This document shows, one piece after another, positions 1 to 8,770 of a DNA stretch of 64,000 nucleotides (position 1 is the first letter of the stretch; the number at the start of each line of letters is the position of its first letter). The position numbers and the translations under genes are program-made. Origin of the DNA: Verrucomicrobiales bacterium (lineage in GTDB: Bacteria; Verrucomicrobiota; Verrucomicrobiia; Limisphaerales; J093). The stretch covers positions 372,001-436,000 of the forward strand of contig JACKPV010000023.1 of NCBI GenBank assembly GCA_024233305.1. The letters are read 5' to 3'. The notes below the pieces were generated by a model. That model had not been told where the DNA came from, made no database searches, and was given only the letters and a program-made list of their open reading frames with translations.

Positions 1-1
1 G

Positions 2-1057
2 CAGGACGTGCCCGTGCCGGCGCAGATCAAGCGCTTTCAGCCGGCGATCGTCTCGCGGGTCAAGATCCTCAGCCACCTCAACATCGCCGAGAAGCGTCTG
101 CCGCAGGACGGCCGCATCAAGATTCGCATCAAGAACAGCGAGGTGGACATTCGCGTGTCGGCGATTCCGATGATTCACGGCGAGGCGGTGGTGATGCGTT
201 TGCTGCACCAGGACGCCAACCTGATGCGGCTGGGCGAACTCGGGATGGGCGAGCGCGAGCTGCGCATTTTCCGGCGCGTGCTCAAGCTGCCGCACGGCAT
301 CGTGCTGGTGACCGGGCCCACGGGCAGCGGCAAGACCACCACGCTTTACAGCGCGCTCAACGAGATCAACGACTCGATCCGCAAGATCATCACCATCGAG
401 GATCCGGTCGAGTACCAGATGAAGGGCATCAACCAGATCCAGGTCTCGGAGAAGGCCGGGCTGACGTTTGGCCGCGGGTTGCGCGCGATCCTCCGCCACG
501 ATCCCGACGTGGTGCTCATCGGGGAAATCCGGGACGTCGAGACCGCCCGGATCGCCGTGCAGGCCTCGTTGACGGGCCACCTTGTTTTCTCGACGTTGCA
601 CACGAACGACGCCCCCGGCGCCCTGACGCGGCTGGTGGACATGGGGGTCGAGCCCTACCTCGTGGCGTCGTCGCTCGAATCCGTGCTGGCGCAACGCCTG
701 GTGCGGGTGCTCTGTCCGGCGTGCAAACGCCCGGATGATTCGCCCGAAGTGGCGGTTCTCCGCGAACAGGTGCCGGCCCTGCGGCACCCCACCATCTACC
801 GGTCCGTGGGCTGTCTGTCCTGCCGGAACACCGGCTATTACGGGCGGCGGGCCGTGTTCGAGATGATGGACATGACGCACGAGGTGCGGCAGTTGCTGTT
901 GAAGGGGCGTTCCAGTGGGGAGATCCGCGAAGTGGCCCGGCGCGAGGGGCTGCGGCTGCTGGTCGAGGATGGCTGGCGGCTGGTGGCCGAGGGGGTGACC
1001 ACGCCGGACGAAGTGCTGCGGGTGTCGAAACAGGACTTGGGGAACGGTCATTCCTGA
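2..1057 (+). CDS. gspE: Type II secretion / type IV pilus assembly ATPase, GspE/PilB family (5' end outside window)
   Basis: This is the C-terminal 351 residues of the cytoplasmic hexameric ATPase that powers pseudopilus (or pilus) assembly; the reading frame is open through the left edge, so the true start lies outside. Seen in the sequence, numbered from the GTG at nt 8: Walker A GPTGSGKTT around residues 103-111, the Asp box/Walker B region VVLIGEIRDVETA, the His box STLHTNDA, and the tetracysteine zinc-binding site CPAC ... CLSC near residues 236-280, which is diagnostic of GspE/PilB and absent from the retraction ATPase PilT. Family members are about 500-570 aa, so roughly one third is missing. 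It sits 3 bp ahead of the F gene and begins the visible part of a long operon of secretion genes. Confidence 0.95.
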   Translation, partial: QDVPVPAQIKRFQPAIVSRVKILSHLNIAEKRLPQDGRIKIRIKNSEVDIRVSAIPMIHGEAVVMRLLHQDANLMRLGELGMGERELRIFRRVLKLPHGIVLVTGPTGSGKTTTLYSALNEINDSIRKIITIEDPVEYQMKGINQIQVSEKAGLTFGRGLRAILRHDPDVVLIGEIRDVETARIAVQASLTGHLVFSTLHTNDAPGALTRLVDMGVEPYLVASSLESVLAQRLVRVLCPACKRPDDSPEVAVLREQVPALRHPTIYRSVGCLSCRNTGYYGRRAVFEMMDMTHEVRQLLLKGRSSGEIREVARREGLRLLVEDGWRLVAEGVTTPDEVLRVSKQDLGNGHS

Positions 1058-1060
1058 ACC

Positions 1061-2296
1061 ATGGCGCAATTCGAGTACAAGGCCCTGCAGGGGGATGGCA
1101 CGCTGGCGGTCGGGCAGCTCGACGCCAACGGGCGGCAGGAGGCCATGCGGCTCCTCGAAGCCCGCGGCCTGCAGCCCGTGCGGCTGGTCGAAAACGGCGA
1201 TGCCCCCGCCGCGAGCAACGGCGCGCCGAAGGGCTTCCAGGTTCCCTGGAGCCGGAACCGGATCAGCTTCAGCATGCTCGAGGATTTTACGAGGTCGCTG
1301 TCGAGCCTGCTGGCCGCCGGAGTGCCGTTGAGCCGGGCGCTCACCATTCTCTTTCAGGAAGCCACGGCGCCCGCCGCGGCGAACAAATGGCGGGAGATTC
1401 ATGGTCTGGTCATCGACGGGGTGTCGCTGGCCGATGCCATGGCGCGTTCGCCCGAGGCGTTTCCCCGGGTCTATACGGCGATGGTGCAGGCGGGCGAGGC
1501 GGGCGGATTTCTGGATGTGGTGCTGAGCCAGATCGCCGACTTCCAGGCCCGCGAGAAGGAACTGCGGGCCAAGGTCCTGGCGGCGTTGATTTATCCGAGC
1601 GTGCTGCTCTCGCTCGCCGTCTGCGTGCTCATCTTCCTGCTCGTGTTCTTCATCCCGCGCTTTCAAACGCTATTCGAGGGCTTCGATGCCACCCTGCCCG
1701 CCCTGACGCGGGCAATTGTCGCGGCGAGCCATCTGGTCCGGGGCTACGGCCCGTTCCTGGCGGCGGCGTTGGTGGTGGGGATCGCCTTCGGGCGGCGCTG
1801 GCTGGCGAGTGACCGCGGGCGGCGCACCTGGGAAACGCAGTTGTTGCATGCGCCGGTACTCGGCCCGCTGATGTCGCGACTGGCGATGTCGCGCTTCTGC
1901 CGGATGCTGGGCACGTTGCTCAAGGCGGGGGTGCCCTTGATCAATGCGCTCAACGTGGCGCGACGCTCGATCGGTTATCAGACGCTCGTGGACGCCGCCC
2001 ACGGCTCGATCGAGCGGGTGCGGAAGGGGGAGGGGCTCGGGGCGAGCCTGTCCGATTGCCGCGTGCTTTTCCCGGGGTCGGCGCTCGAGATGATCAAGGT
2101 GGCGGAGGAAAGCGGCCGGCTGGACGAGGAGTTGATCCGCCTTGCGGACGTGAGCGAAGGCGCGCTCGACCGGCAGCTCAAGACGGCGGTCGCGCTGACC
2201 GAACCGCTGATGCTTTTTCTGATCGCCGGGTTCATCGGCGTGATCTTCATCGGCATGGTGATCCCGATCTTCACCATTCAGGACTACATCAAGTGA
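1061..2296 (+). CDS. gspF: Type II secretion inner-membrane platform protein GspF
   Basis: A 411-residue polytopic inner-membrane protein of the GspF/PilC family, which forms the platform that couples the assembly ATPase to the pseudopilin stack. It opens with the typical MAQFEYKAL start and has the two repeated cytoplasmic helical domains separated by membrane segments: one near residues 185-205 (YPSVLLSLAVCVLIFLLVFF), a second near 225-245, and a last C-terminal one (LMLFLIAGFIGVIFIGMVIP). The conserved GVPL...AL motif occurs in both halves (residues about 85-95 and 289-297), as usual for this internally duplicated family. Length is normal. The ATG lies 3 bp after the ATPase stop, so translation is probably coupled. 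Confidence 0.95.
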   Translation: MAQFEYKALQGDGTLAVGQLDANGRQEAMRLLEARGLQPVRLVENGDAPAASNGAPKGFQVPWSRNRISFSMLEDFTRSLSSLLAAGVPLSRALTILFQEATAPAAANKWREIHGLVIDGVSLADAMARSPEAFPRVYTAMVQAGEAGGFLDVVLSQIADFQAREKELRAKVLAALIYPSVLLSLAVCVLIFLLVFFIPRFQTLFEGFDATLPALTRAIVAASHLVRGYGPFLAAALVVGIAFGRRWLASDRGRRTWETQLLHAPVLGPLMSRLAMSRFCRMLGTLLKAGVPLINALNVARRSIGYQTLVDAAHGSIERVRKGEGLGASLSDCRVLFPGSALEMIKVAEESGRLDEELIRLADVSEGALDRQLKTAVALTEPLMLFLIAGFIGVIFIGMVIPIFTIQDYIK

Positions 2297-2322
2297 CTCT
2301 CAAGCAACCGAAAACGAGACCC

Positions 2323-2772
2323 ATGAAACTGCATGCTATTCGATCCGCGGCCCGTCGGCGTTCGGGCTTCACCCTGGTGGAGATGCTTCTGGTGCTGGTG
2401 ATCCTCGCCACCCTCGCCGCGGTGGTCATTCCCAAGTTCGCCGGCCGCAGCCGGCAGGCCAAGGAAACCGCGGCCAAGTCGCAGATCGCGAACCTGGAGA
2501 TGGCCATCGATTCCTTCGAGGTCGACAACGGGTATTACCCGCGCACGCTCGAGGATCTGGAAACGCCGCCCAGCGGCAACTCGCAGGACTGGCGCGGTCC
2601 GTATCTCAAGAAGGGTATCCCGCTTGATCCGTGGGGCAACGGCTACCTCTATGAGTATCCGGGAAGACGGAACCCGGCGGGGTATGACCTGGCCTCGAAC
2701 GGTCCGGACGGAAGATCGGGGAATGAAGATGATATTGGCAACTGGCTGGAGGACGCGCGTCAGCGGCGTTGA
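2323..2772 (+). CDS. gspG: Major pseudopilin GspG
   Basis: A 149-residue pseudopilin. The start ATG gives a short basic leader (MKLHAIRSAARRRSG) followed by the prepilin peptidase site G|FTLVE with the conserved Glu at +5 and a hydrophobic stalk helix. The C-terminal domain shows the GspG signature of the major pseudopilin, PLDPWGNGYLYEYPG and the Asp-rich SNGPDGRSGNEDDIGNW loop, which in studied homologues binds calcium. Length matches the family (about 140-150 aa). A longer upstream reading frame exists, but it runs through gspF and lacks any prepilin leader, so the internal ATG at 2323 is chosen. It lies 26 bp after gspF and its end overlaps the next pseudopilin gene by 50 bp. Confidence 0.93.
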   Translation: MKLHAIRSAARRRSGFTLVEMLLVLVILATLAAVVIPKFAGRSRQAKETAAKSQIANLEMAIDSFEVDNGYYPRTLEDLETPPSGNSQDWRGPYLKKGIPLDPWGNGYLYEYPGRRNPAGYDLASNGPDGRSGNEDDIGNWLEDARQRR

Positions 2773-3310
2773 CCGGCGCCCGTCGGGGGCCGGTTTCACG
2801 TTGATCGAGCTGGTTCTGGTGATGCTCCTTCTGGCGGTGGTGCTGGCCTTTGCGGTGCCCTCGCTCACGCGGTTCACCACCCAGCGCACGCTCGAGGACG
2901 AAACGACCCGTTTCCTGGCGCTCACCCGGTTCGCTCGCAACGAGGCGATGTCCGTGGGCCTGCCGATTGTGCTGTGGATCGATTCGCAAGACCAACGGTA
3001 CGGCATCGAAGCCCTCATGGGCGGAGAGCCGCGCGAGGGACGCTTGTTCGAGCATGCGTTGCATCCCGAGCTGAGTCTGACGGTCGTCGAGGGCATGCTT
3101 TCCCAGGATGCCCTGATCCGGATGGTGTTCATGCCCGACGGCACGATGGGGGAGATGAGTCCGGTCACGATCCAGTTGGCGGATCGCGAAGAAAACCGGT
3201 TGTATGTGACGCGGAGTGAGAACGGCCTGACCTTCGAGATCCTCCGCCCGAGCGAATATGCATTGCGCCTCGAACAACGTCAGCGGACGACGGCCGCGGT
3301 TCCGCGTTGA
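2723..3310 (+). CDS. gspH: Minor pseudopilin GspH
   Basis: A 195-residue minor pseudopilin with a leader ending in SGAG|FTLIELV and a long hydrophobic segment (VLVMLLLAVVLAFAVP), then a mostly beta C-terminal domain (FEILRPSEYALRLEQ) as in GspH/FimT. The ATG at 2723 follows a GGGGA ribosome-binding-like sequence and gives a leader of ordinary length; an ATG six bases later is equally possible. An alternative start far upstream would lengthen the leader implausibly. The gene overlaps gspG by about 50 bp and runs into gspI with another overlap, which argues for a single translationally coupled pseudopilin set. Confidence 0.85.
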   Translation: MKMILATGWRTRVSGVDRRPSGAGFTLIELVLVMLLLAVVLAFAVPSLTRFTTQRTLEDETTRFLALTRFARNEAMSVGLPIVLWIDSQDQRYGIEALMGGEPREGRLFEHALHPELSLTVVEGMLSQDALIRMVFMPDGTMGEMSPVTIQLADREENRLYVTRSENGLTFEILRPSEYALRLEQRQRTTAAVPR

Positions 3311-3671
3311 GCGGGGCGGCTTCACGTTCGCCGAGGTCCTCGCCGCCATGGTTTTCCTGGCGGTGCTGGTGCCCGTGGTCATCGAGGGACTGACCCTTGC
3401 CAACCGGGCCGCCGAGGTTGCCGAGCGCAAGACCATCGCCACCCAGCTCGCCGCGAACAAGCTGAACGAAATCGTGATCACGGAGGCCTGGAGCGCGACG
3501 AACAGCTCGGGGGATTTCGGCGAGGTCTGGCCGGGCTTCCGCTGGGAGAGCACCAGCCGCACCTGGAGCGAGGATTCGATGACCGAACTCGTGGTGGTGG
3601 TGACCTACGCCGTGCAGGGGCGCGATTACACCGTGACCCTCTCGACCCTGGTGGACACTTCGACCTCATGA
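3258..3671 (+). CDS. gspI: Minor pseudopilin GspI
   Basis: A 137-residue protein with a basic leader ending RGG, cleavage site G|FTFAEVLAAMVFLAVLVP, and the GspI-type sequence AERKTIATQLAANKLNEIV directly after the stalk, where Gln/Ala-rich 'A-x-x-L-A-x-x-K/R-L' patterns are typical of GspI. The length (family about 120-130 aa) and its place between H and J support the call. The product would pair with J and K to form the tip complex that starts pseudopilus assembly. The start overlaps the end of gspH by 53 bp and its stop overlaps the gspJ start (ATGA). Confidence 0.87.
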   Translation: MHCASNNVSGRRPRFRVERGGFTFAEVLAAMVFLAVLVPVVIEGLTLANRAAEVAERKTIATQLAANKLNEIVITEAWSATNSSGDFGEVWPGFRWESTSRTWSEDSMTELVVVVTYAVQGRDYTVTLSTLVDTSTS

Positions 3672-4555
3672 ACCCGCGCCTGTCCGTCGCTCTCGATCGC
3701 TCGTCCGCGCTGGTCGCCGGGCCGGGGCCGGCATCCCGGGGCGGCCGGTCGCCGGGCGCGGGCTTCACGTTGATCGAAATTCTGGTGGCGACCCTGGCCT
3801 TCTCCGTCCTTCTGGTTGCGCTGCATTCGGTCTTCTTCAGTGCCCTCGAAATGCGGCGGGAAGGCGAACTGCGCATCCAGGAAGTCCAGGCGGCCCAACA
3901 GGTCGCCCAGCTTATCGAGCGCGACCTGCGCAACGGCGTGCTCACCGGCGGCGCGCTCGGTGAATCGCTCCTGGGCGAGACGGAGACGGAAGGGCGGGGG
4001 CGCGCGGACCGGATCGAGTTGATCACGTCGACCGGGACCATCACGGACGATCAACCGTACGGCGACCTCCAGCGGGTCGAGTATTATCTCACCCGCGACA
4101 ACCGCTGGACCAACGCCGCCGGTATGGCGCTGGCCCGCGGGGTGACCCGCAATCTGCTGGCCGAGGTCGAAGAAGAGCCCGAGCCGCAGATCCTGTTGCG
4201 CGACGTCGAGTCCTTCGAGATCAGCTATTACGACGGTTCGTCCTGGGCGGATTCCTGGGACACCACACAGAACGAAAACACGCCCCCGACGGCGATCCGG
4301 TTGGCGGTGCTGTTCGTGGACGACCTCGCGCGGGACTGGCGGCGCATGCCCTTCGAGCTGGTGGTGCCCTGGTCGGTCCAGCCGATGGTCGCGAGCACGA
4401 ACGAGACGGACACCGCCACCGGCGAGGGAGATGAAGACACACCACCCGATGCTGACGGAGGCGCCGGGGGTGGAGGCGGCGGGCAACCGCCCGGCGGTGG
4501 GGGTGGCGGTGGTGGCGGCGGTGGGCAGTTGCCTCCGGGAGGAGGGGCGGCATGA
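3668..4555 (+). CDS. gspJ: Minor pseudopilin GspJ with glycine/proline-rich C-terminal tail
   Basis: A 295-residue minor pseudopilin: a rather long leader of about 30 residues ending SPGAG, then the cleavage/recognition sequence G|FTLIEILVATLAFSVLLVAL. The central domain (residues about 60-240) carries GspJ-like features such as EVQAAQQVAQLIERDLRNG after the stalk and VESFEISYYDGSSWADSWD near the end. Odd is the last 45 residues, which are almost only Gly, Pro, Ala and Asp (DTPPDADGGAGGGGGGQPPG and onward) and are absent from typical GspJ (about 200 aa); they would be a flexible tail. It overlaps gspI and gspK by 4 bp each. Confidence 0.87.
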   Translation: MNPRLSVALDRSSALVAGPGPASRGGRSPGAGFTLIEILVATLAFSVLLVALHSVFFSALEMRREGELRIQEVQAAQQVAQLIERDLRNGVLTGGALGESLLGETETEGRGRADRIELITSTGTITDDQPYGDLQRVEYYLTRDNRWTNAAGMALARGVTRNLLAEVEEEPEPQILLRDVESFEISYYDGSSWADSWDTTQNENTPPTAIRLAVLFVDDLARDWRRMPFELVVPWSVQPMVASTNETDTATGEGDEDTPPDADGGAGGGGGGQPPGGGGGGGGGGGQLPPGGGAA

Positions 4556-5916
4556 TCACGGCGCGCTCCCATTGTCCGCCAGACGCCTGCGCCCGTTTTG
4601 CGACGGAGCGGGGCACGATCCTGATCGTGGTGCTGTGGGTCTCCCTCGGGTTGGTGACGGTGACCTTGCTTTTCGGGCACGCCATGATGCTCAGCTTCCG
4701 GGCGGCGGACAACACGCTGGCGAACACGCAGGCGGCGCAGGCGGTCGAGGCCGGCGTGCGTTACGCCGAGTATCTGCTGGCGAACCTCGAAACGCCCGGG
4801 GAATTGCCTTCCGAGGACACTTATCCGCGGGAATATGTGCCGGTGGGCGAGGGCGCCTTCTGGTTTCTGAGTCGTTCGGGTGAAACCGGCACGCAGCGCC
4901 AGCGGGTGTTTGCCCTGAACGACGAGTGCGCGAAGTTGAACCTCAACACCGCCACTCTCGAAATGCTCGAGGCGCTCCCCAACATGACCGCGGAATTCGC
5001 GGCCTCGATCATCGACTGGCGGGACGAAGACGAGGAACCGCAGGAAAACGGCGCTGAATCACAGTATTACGGCTTCCTCGATCCGCCCTATCGCTGCAAG
5101 AACGCCCCCTTCGAGTCCGTCGAGGAACTCCGTTGGGTCGCCCATGCCACCTATTCGATCCTCTATGGCGAGGACGCCAACCGCAACGGCCTGCTGGATG
5201 ACAACGAGAACGACGGCGACGCCTCGTGGCCGCCGGACGATCAGGACGGGCTGCTCGACGAGGGCATCATCGAGTACGTGACCGTTTACAGTCGTGAGCC
5301 CAACACCGATGACGAAGGCTCCGCCCGCATCAACATCAACTCCGGCCAGGAGGAACTCACATCGCTCCTCCAGGAGACCTTCGGCGACCAGCGCGCCCAG
5401 GAGATCACCGGCCGGCTGGCCGGCAACCAGGACCTCGGCAGCGTGCTCGAGTTCTTCATCCGCAGTGGTCTGACCGCCGACGAATTCAGTCAGATCGACG
5501 ATCAGTTGACCGCCTCGGAGGACGACCCGGCGGAGGGCCTCATCGACGTGAACACGGCGAGCGCCGTCGTTCTGGCCTGCCTGCCCGGCATGGATGAGCA
5601 GAAGGCGGACACGCTGGTGGCGCATCGTCGGAGCAGCGTGACGGATTTCGCCAGCCTGGCCTGGGTCGCCGAGGTGCTCGAGGAGGACGTGGCCTTCGAG
5701 GTGGGGCCCTACCTTACCGCCCGCACCTACCAGGTGTGCGCGGACGTGGTCGGCGTCGGTCGCCTCGGCCGGGGGTATTCCCGGTCGCAGGTGATCATCG
5801 ATGTCAGCGGGGAAGCCCCGCAAATCGTGTATCGCAAGGACCTCAGCGGCTCCGGTTGGAGCCTGGGCGGCGATACCATGCAGCAACTCGCCCAGATGCG
5901 CCAAAGCTCACGATGA
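4552..5916 (+). CDS. gspK: Minor pseudopilin GspK
   Basis: A 454-residue GspK-like tip pseudopilin. The leader ends ...ATERG and is followed by TILIVVLWVSLGLVTVTLLF; as in other GspK proteins, the +5 Glu found in the other pseudopilins is missing, fitting a role at the tip. The body contains the family's helix-hairpin-helix-like regions (LNLNTATLEMLEALPNMTAE around residue 125 and IDVNTASAVVLACLPGMDEQ around residue 327) and an Asp-rich insert (GEDANRNGLLDDNENDGD) that could bind calcium. It is longer than enterobacterial GspK (about 320 aa), mainly through this insert. Four-base ATGA overlaps join it to gspJ upstream and the L-like gene downstream. Confidence 0.85.
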   Translation: MITARSHCPPDACARFATERGTILIVVLWVSLGLVTVTLLFGHAMMLSFRAADNTLANTQAAQAVEAGVRYAEYLLANLETPGELPSEDTYPREYVPVGEGAFWFLSRSGETGTQRQRVFALNDECAKLNLNTATLEMLEALPNMTAEFAASIIDWRDEDEEPQENGAESQYYGFLDPPYRCKNAPFESVEELRWVAHATYSILYGEDANRNGLLDDNENDGDASWPPDDQDGLLDEGIIEYVTVYSREPNTDDEGSARININSGQEELTSLLQETFGDQRAQEITGRLAGNQDLGSVLEFFIRSGLTADEFSQIDDQLTASEDDPAEGLIDVNTASAVVLACLPGMDEQKADTLVAHRRSSVTDFASLAWVAEVLEEDVAFEVGPYLTARTYQVCADVVGVGRLGRGYSRSQVIIDVSGEAPQIVYRKDLSGSGWSLGGDTMQQLAQMRQSSR

Positions 5917-7349
5917 ACCCTCCGAAATGGCTCCAGAAGACGCGGCCCAACTCCCTGCTGGGACTGGCCGTCCGGCGCGATGAACTTGCCGTGGTGATGG
6001 TTCGCCGGGCGGGCGGGGAATGCCGGGTCGAGAAGGCGTTCACGCTGCCGCTGACGACCGCGCAGATCGAGGCGGCGCCGGAGGAGGCCGGTCAACAACT
6101 GGCCGTGGCGCTCAAGGACCACGGCCTGACCGAAAAGCGCTGCGTGATCCGGTTGCCGCTGGCCTGGGCGATGGCGGCGCGCATTGACGTGCCTGATCTC
6201 GCTCCCGCCGACTTGCAGTCGTTCCTCGAATTGCGGGCGGAGCGCGAGTTCGCCTACCTTCCGGGAGAGGCCGCCCTCGCTTTCCGACGGTCCTCCTCCG
6301 GCGCCGCTGCGCGGGCCACGCTGCTGGCGGTGGCGCAACGGCGCGTTCGGGCGGTCGAGCGCCTGGTTGCGGCCGCCGGACGCAAGGCCCTTTCGCTGTC
6401 GCTCGGTCCCGGTATCTGTCCCGCCACGGCGCGGGAGTTCGCCGGCACGGCGTTGAACATCTGTCCCACACCCGCCGGGCTGAACCTGGTGGTCACGGCA
6501 GGGGAGGACCTGCTTGCCTTCCGCCATTTGGAGGTCTCGCACACGGCCGGCGAACCGGCGGGGCCGATGTCGCCGGACGAGTTGGTGCGGGAGATCCGGC
6601 TGACCTGCGGGCGGCTGCCGGCGGAGATCCGGGAGGCGGTGCGGACGGTGCGTTTCCACGGGCCGGACGGACTGGTGGGGGGGCTGCACGCCGCCTGCGA
6701 ACCGCTGCTGCGGAATGCCGGGTGGCCGGCGGTTGAGCGAGCGCCGCACCGGGCGGTGCCCACGCCCGACGGGCCGCTGCCGTTGGCCGGTGAAGGGGCG
6801 TTGGAGGCGGCCTGCCGGTTCCTGGCGGGCGACGAAGTCCGGTTCGAGTTCCTGCTGCCGGAGGTCAGCCGGGCGCAGGTGCTGCTCGAGCGTTTCGGCA
6901 AGGGGCGCCGGCGCCAGACCATCATGGCCGTCAGCACGCTGGCGGCGCTGCTCGTGGTCGTGACGCTCGTTCACCAGAGCCGGTTGGCCTCGTTCGAGAA
7001 GCGATGGAAGAGCATGGCTTCGCAGGTGAACACGCTCGAGCAGGTGCAGCGCAACATCCGCCATTTCCGGCCCTGGTTCGACAACACCGTGCCAACGCTC
7101 CGGATTGTCGAGCAGGTCACCTCGGCCTTTCCCGAGGAGGGGAGCATCTGGGCGAAGACCTTCGAAATCAAGGCCGGGTCGGAGGTGTCATGCAGCGGTC
7201 TGGCGCGGAACAACCAGGTGTTGCTCGAAACCCTCGACCGGTTGCGGCAGGTGGCGGGCGTCACCGATCTCAAGGTGAAGCAGGTGCGCGGCGAGAACCC
7301 GATTCAATTCTCCTTCCAATTCACGTGGCAAAATGAGCCTGAAACCTGA
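5913..7349 (+). CDS. PilM-PilN-like fusion protein (GspL role)
   Basis: A 478-residue protein with two parts. Residues about 10-325 resemble the actin-like fold of PilM and of the GspL cytoplasmic domain (begins NSLLGLAVRRDELAVVMVRR and has the VIRLPLAWAMAARIDVPDL strand pattern). Residues about 336-353 form a single membrane segment (IMAVSTLAALLVVVTLV), followed by a periplasmic coiled-coil plus small domain as in PilN (QVNTLEQVQRNIRHFRPWFD, then a ferredoxin-like end). GspL itself has this layout, so the job is recruitment of the ATPase to the membrane and contact with the next gene's product. The start ATG overlaps the gspK stop; an upstream extension in the same frame lies within gspK and is discounted. 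Similarity is structural-pattern based, so the exact family name is uncertain. Confidence 0.72.
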   Translation: MNPPKWLQKTRPNSLLGLAVRRDELAVVMVRRAGGECRVEKAFTLPLTTAQIEAAPEEAGQQLAVALKDHGLTEKRCVIRLPLAWAMAARIDVPDLAPADLQSFLELRAEREFAYLPGEAALAFRRSSSGAAARATLLAVAQRRVRAVERLVAAAGRKALSLSLGPGICPATAREFAGTALNICPTPAGLNLVVTAGEDLLAFRHLEVSHTAGEPAGPMSPDELVREIRLTCGRLPAEIREAVRTVRFHGPDGLVGGLHAACEPLLRNAGWPAVERAPHRAVPTPDGPLPLAGEGALEAACRFLAGDEVRFEFLLPEVSRAQVLLERFGKGRRRQTIMAVSTLAALLVVVTLVHQSRLASFEKRWKSMASQVNTLEQVQRNIRHFRPWFDNTVPTLRIVEQVTSAFPEEGSIWAKTFEIKAGSEVSCSGLARNNQVLLETLDRLRQVAGVTDLKVKQVRGENPIQFSFQFTWQNEPET

Positions 7350-7890
7350 AGCACGCCAGCGTTGGCTGGCCATCATCGCGGGCGCCGCAGTCGGGATCTT
7401 TGCGCTGGACCGCCTGGTTCTCCAACCGTACGTCAACGCCTGGCGCGAGCGCAGCGAGGCGATTGCCGCCTTGGCAACGCAGGTCGCCCGCGGCGAGGCC
7501 TTGATGGCCCGGGGCGAGGCCCTGGAACAGCGCTGGGATCGGATGCGCCGCACCGCGCTGCCGGCGGACCGCTCGGCCGCCGAGGATGAGGTCCTCCGGG
7601 CCGCCGCCCGCTGGGCGCGTGAGAGCCGGGTCAACTTCACTTCGCTCACGCCCCAATGGCGCGCGGGCGACGCCACGCATGAGCTGTTCGACTGCCGCGC
7701 CAGCATCTCCGGCGGACTCGGTGAAGTCGCCCGCTTCATCTACGAACTCGAACGCGATCCCATCACCGTGCAACTCGAGGAATTGCAGGTGGCCGCCGAC
7801 GACGACCGGGGTCGCGAACTGACCGTGGCCCTCCGTTTCAGCGGCGTTCGTTTCGTCTCGAAATCCGCGCCCGGGAATTCCACACCATGA
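7333..7890 (+). CDS. PilO/GspM-like inner-membrane protein
   Basis: A 185-residue protein with a single N-terminal membrane anchor (WLAIIAGAAVGIFALDRLVL, residues 11-30), a coiled-coil stretch (WRERSEAIAALATQVARGEA to about residue 75) and a small C-terminal alpha/beta domain (FDCRASISGGLGEVARFIYE ... VQLEELQVAADD). This is the architecture of PilO and GspM, which pair with PilN/GspL in the periplasm. The phrase 'GGLGEVARFIYELERDPITVQLEEL' pattern (glycine pair, helix, 'L-x-x-x-x-x-V-x-L-x-x-L') is the most PilO-like part. It overlaps the preceding gene by 17 bp and the next by 4 bp. Confidence 0.72.
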   Translation: MSLKPEARQRWLAIIAGAAVGIFALDRLVLQPYVNAWRERSEAIAALATQVARGEALMARGEALEQRWDRMRRTALPADRSAAEDEVLRAAARWARESRVNFTSLTPQWRAGDATHELFDCRASISGGLGEVARFIYELERDPITVQLEELQVAADDDRGRELTVALRFSGVRFVSKSAPGNSTP

Positions 7891-8672
7891 GACCATCGTT
7901 CCTTCATCATCGTTGGCGGTCGTGGCGCAAGCCCGTCGGGTCGGGGGGCGTTGCCCTGCTGGTTGCCGGTTTGCTGGGCGGTTTGGCGGGGTCCGCATTG
8001 GTCGTCCGGGCTCAGTCCGGAGCGACCGATGCTGAGCCAGCTCAGGAAGGTGTCGCCGAACCCACCGCTTCCGCGGCCATCCCGCCCGTCGAAGCCGCGG
8101 CGCCGCCGACCCGGCCGTCGTCCGGGACGCCCGATAGCCGGAGTTACGAGCGGTTCCGCCTGATCGAGGAGCGGAACATCTTCAATTCGGAGCGGCGCAA
8201 GCCGCTGCCTGCCGGCCGCACGCCGCCGCCCGAGCCCACGCGGCCGCCGCGAACGCAGACCATTTCACTGAACGGTACGATTTGCTACGAAAGCAAGGCC
8301 TTCGCCTTCCTGGGCGGCTCCGAGAGCGAGTTTCGGGGGATCTTCTCGCCGGGCGACAAAGTAGGGAACCTCACGCTGGCCACGGTCGATTCGCACGGCG
8401 TTACGCTGACCGGCGGCGAGGCTCCCTTGCGGGTGCCAGTCGGACAGGGACTGCAGCGCTCGGGGGACGATCCCTGGCGGGTTTCTTCCGTAACGTCCGG
8501 GGCGTTCGCATCGTCCAATAGCACGGGCGACCGGCGCCCTTCCTCCGTCAGCGGTTCGCCTCCCGCGGACAATCCCGCGGCCGCGGCTGAGAGTGGCGGT
8601 GCGGAGAGTGGTGGCATGAGCGAGATCATGCGCCGGATGATGGAGCGGCGGCGGGCGCAGACAGGCCAATGA
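7887..8672 (+). CDS. PilP/GspC-like periplasmic connector protein
   Basis: A 261-residue protein: basic N-terminus, one membrane segment or signal anchor (VALLVAGLLGGLAGSALVV, about residues 22-40), a Pro/Ala/Glu-rich linker, then a small beta domain (residues about 85-190). The segment RFRLIEERNIFNSERRKPLP followed by TISLNGTICYESKAFAFLGG resembles the 'IFN/LF...R' motif plus beta-barrel of GspC homology regions and PilP. Such proteins link the inner-membrane platform to the secretin's N0 domain. The last 60 residues are Ser/Gly/Ala-rich with a Met/Arg-rich end. Position directly before the secretin genes supports the role; sequence identity to named families is weak. Confidence 0.62.
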   Translation: MRPSFLHHRWRSWRKPVGSGGVALLVAGLLGGLAGSALVVRAQSGATDAEPAQEGVAEPTASAAIPPVEAAAPPTRPSSGTPDSRSYERFRLIEERNIFNSERRKPLPAGRTPPPEPTRPPRTQTISLNGTICYESKAFAFLGGSESEFRGIFSPGDKVGNLTLATVDSHGVTLTGGEAPLRVPVGQGLQRSGDDPWRVSSVTSGAFASSNSTGDRRPSSVSGSPPADNPAAAAESGGAESGGMSEIMRRMMERRRAQTGQ

Positions 8673-8770
8673 GACCGTTGCCGGACAGGAACGTCAGGAG
8701 CGAGCGCCGGATGACGGCGGGTCGCCGGGAAGCGGTGGTGACAGCAGTGTGCGGTGTTGATTTGTTTGCG

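Noticed and set aside
4437..4555. Gly/Pro-rich stretch at the end of gspJ considered as a frameshift artefact
   Set aside because: The frame stays open to a stop that overlaps the gspK start in the same ATGA manner as its neighbours, so the tail is probably real.
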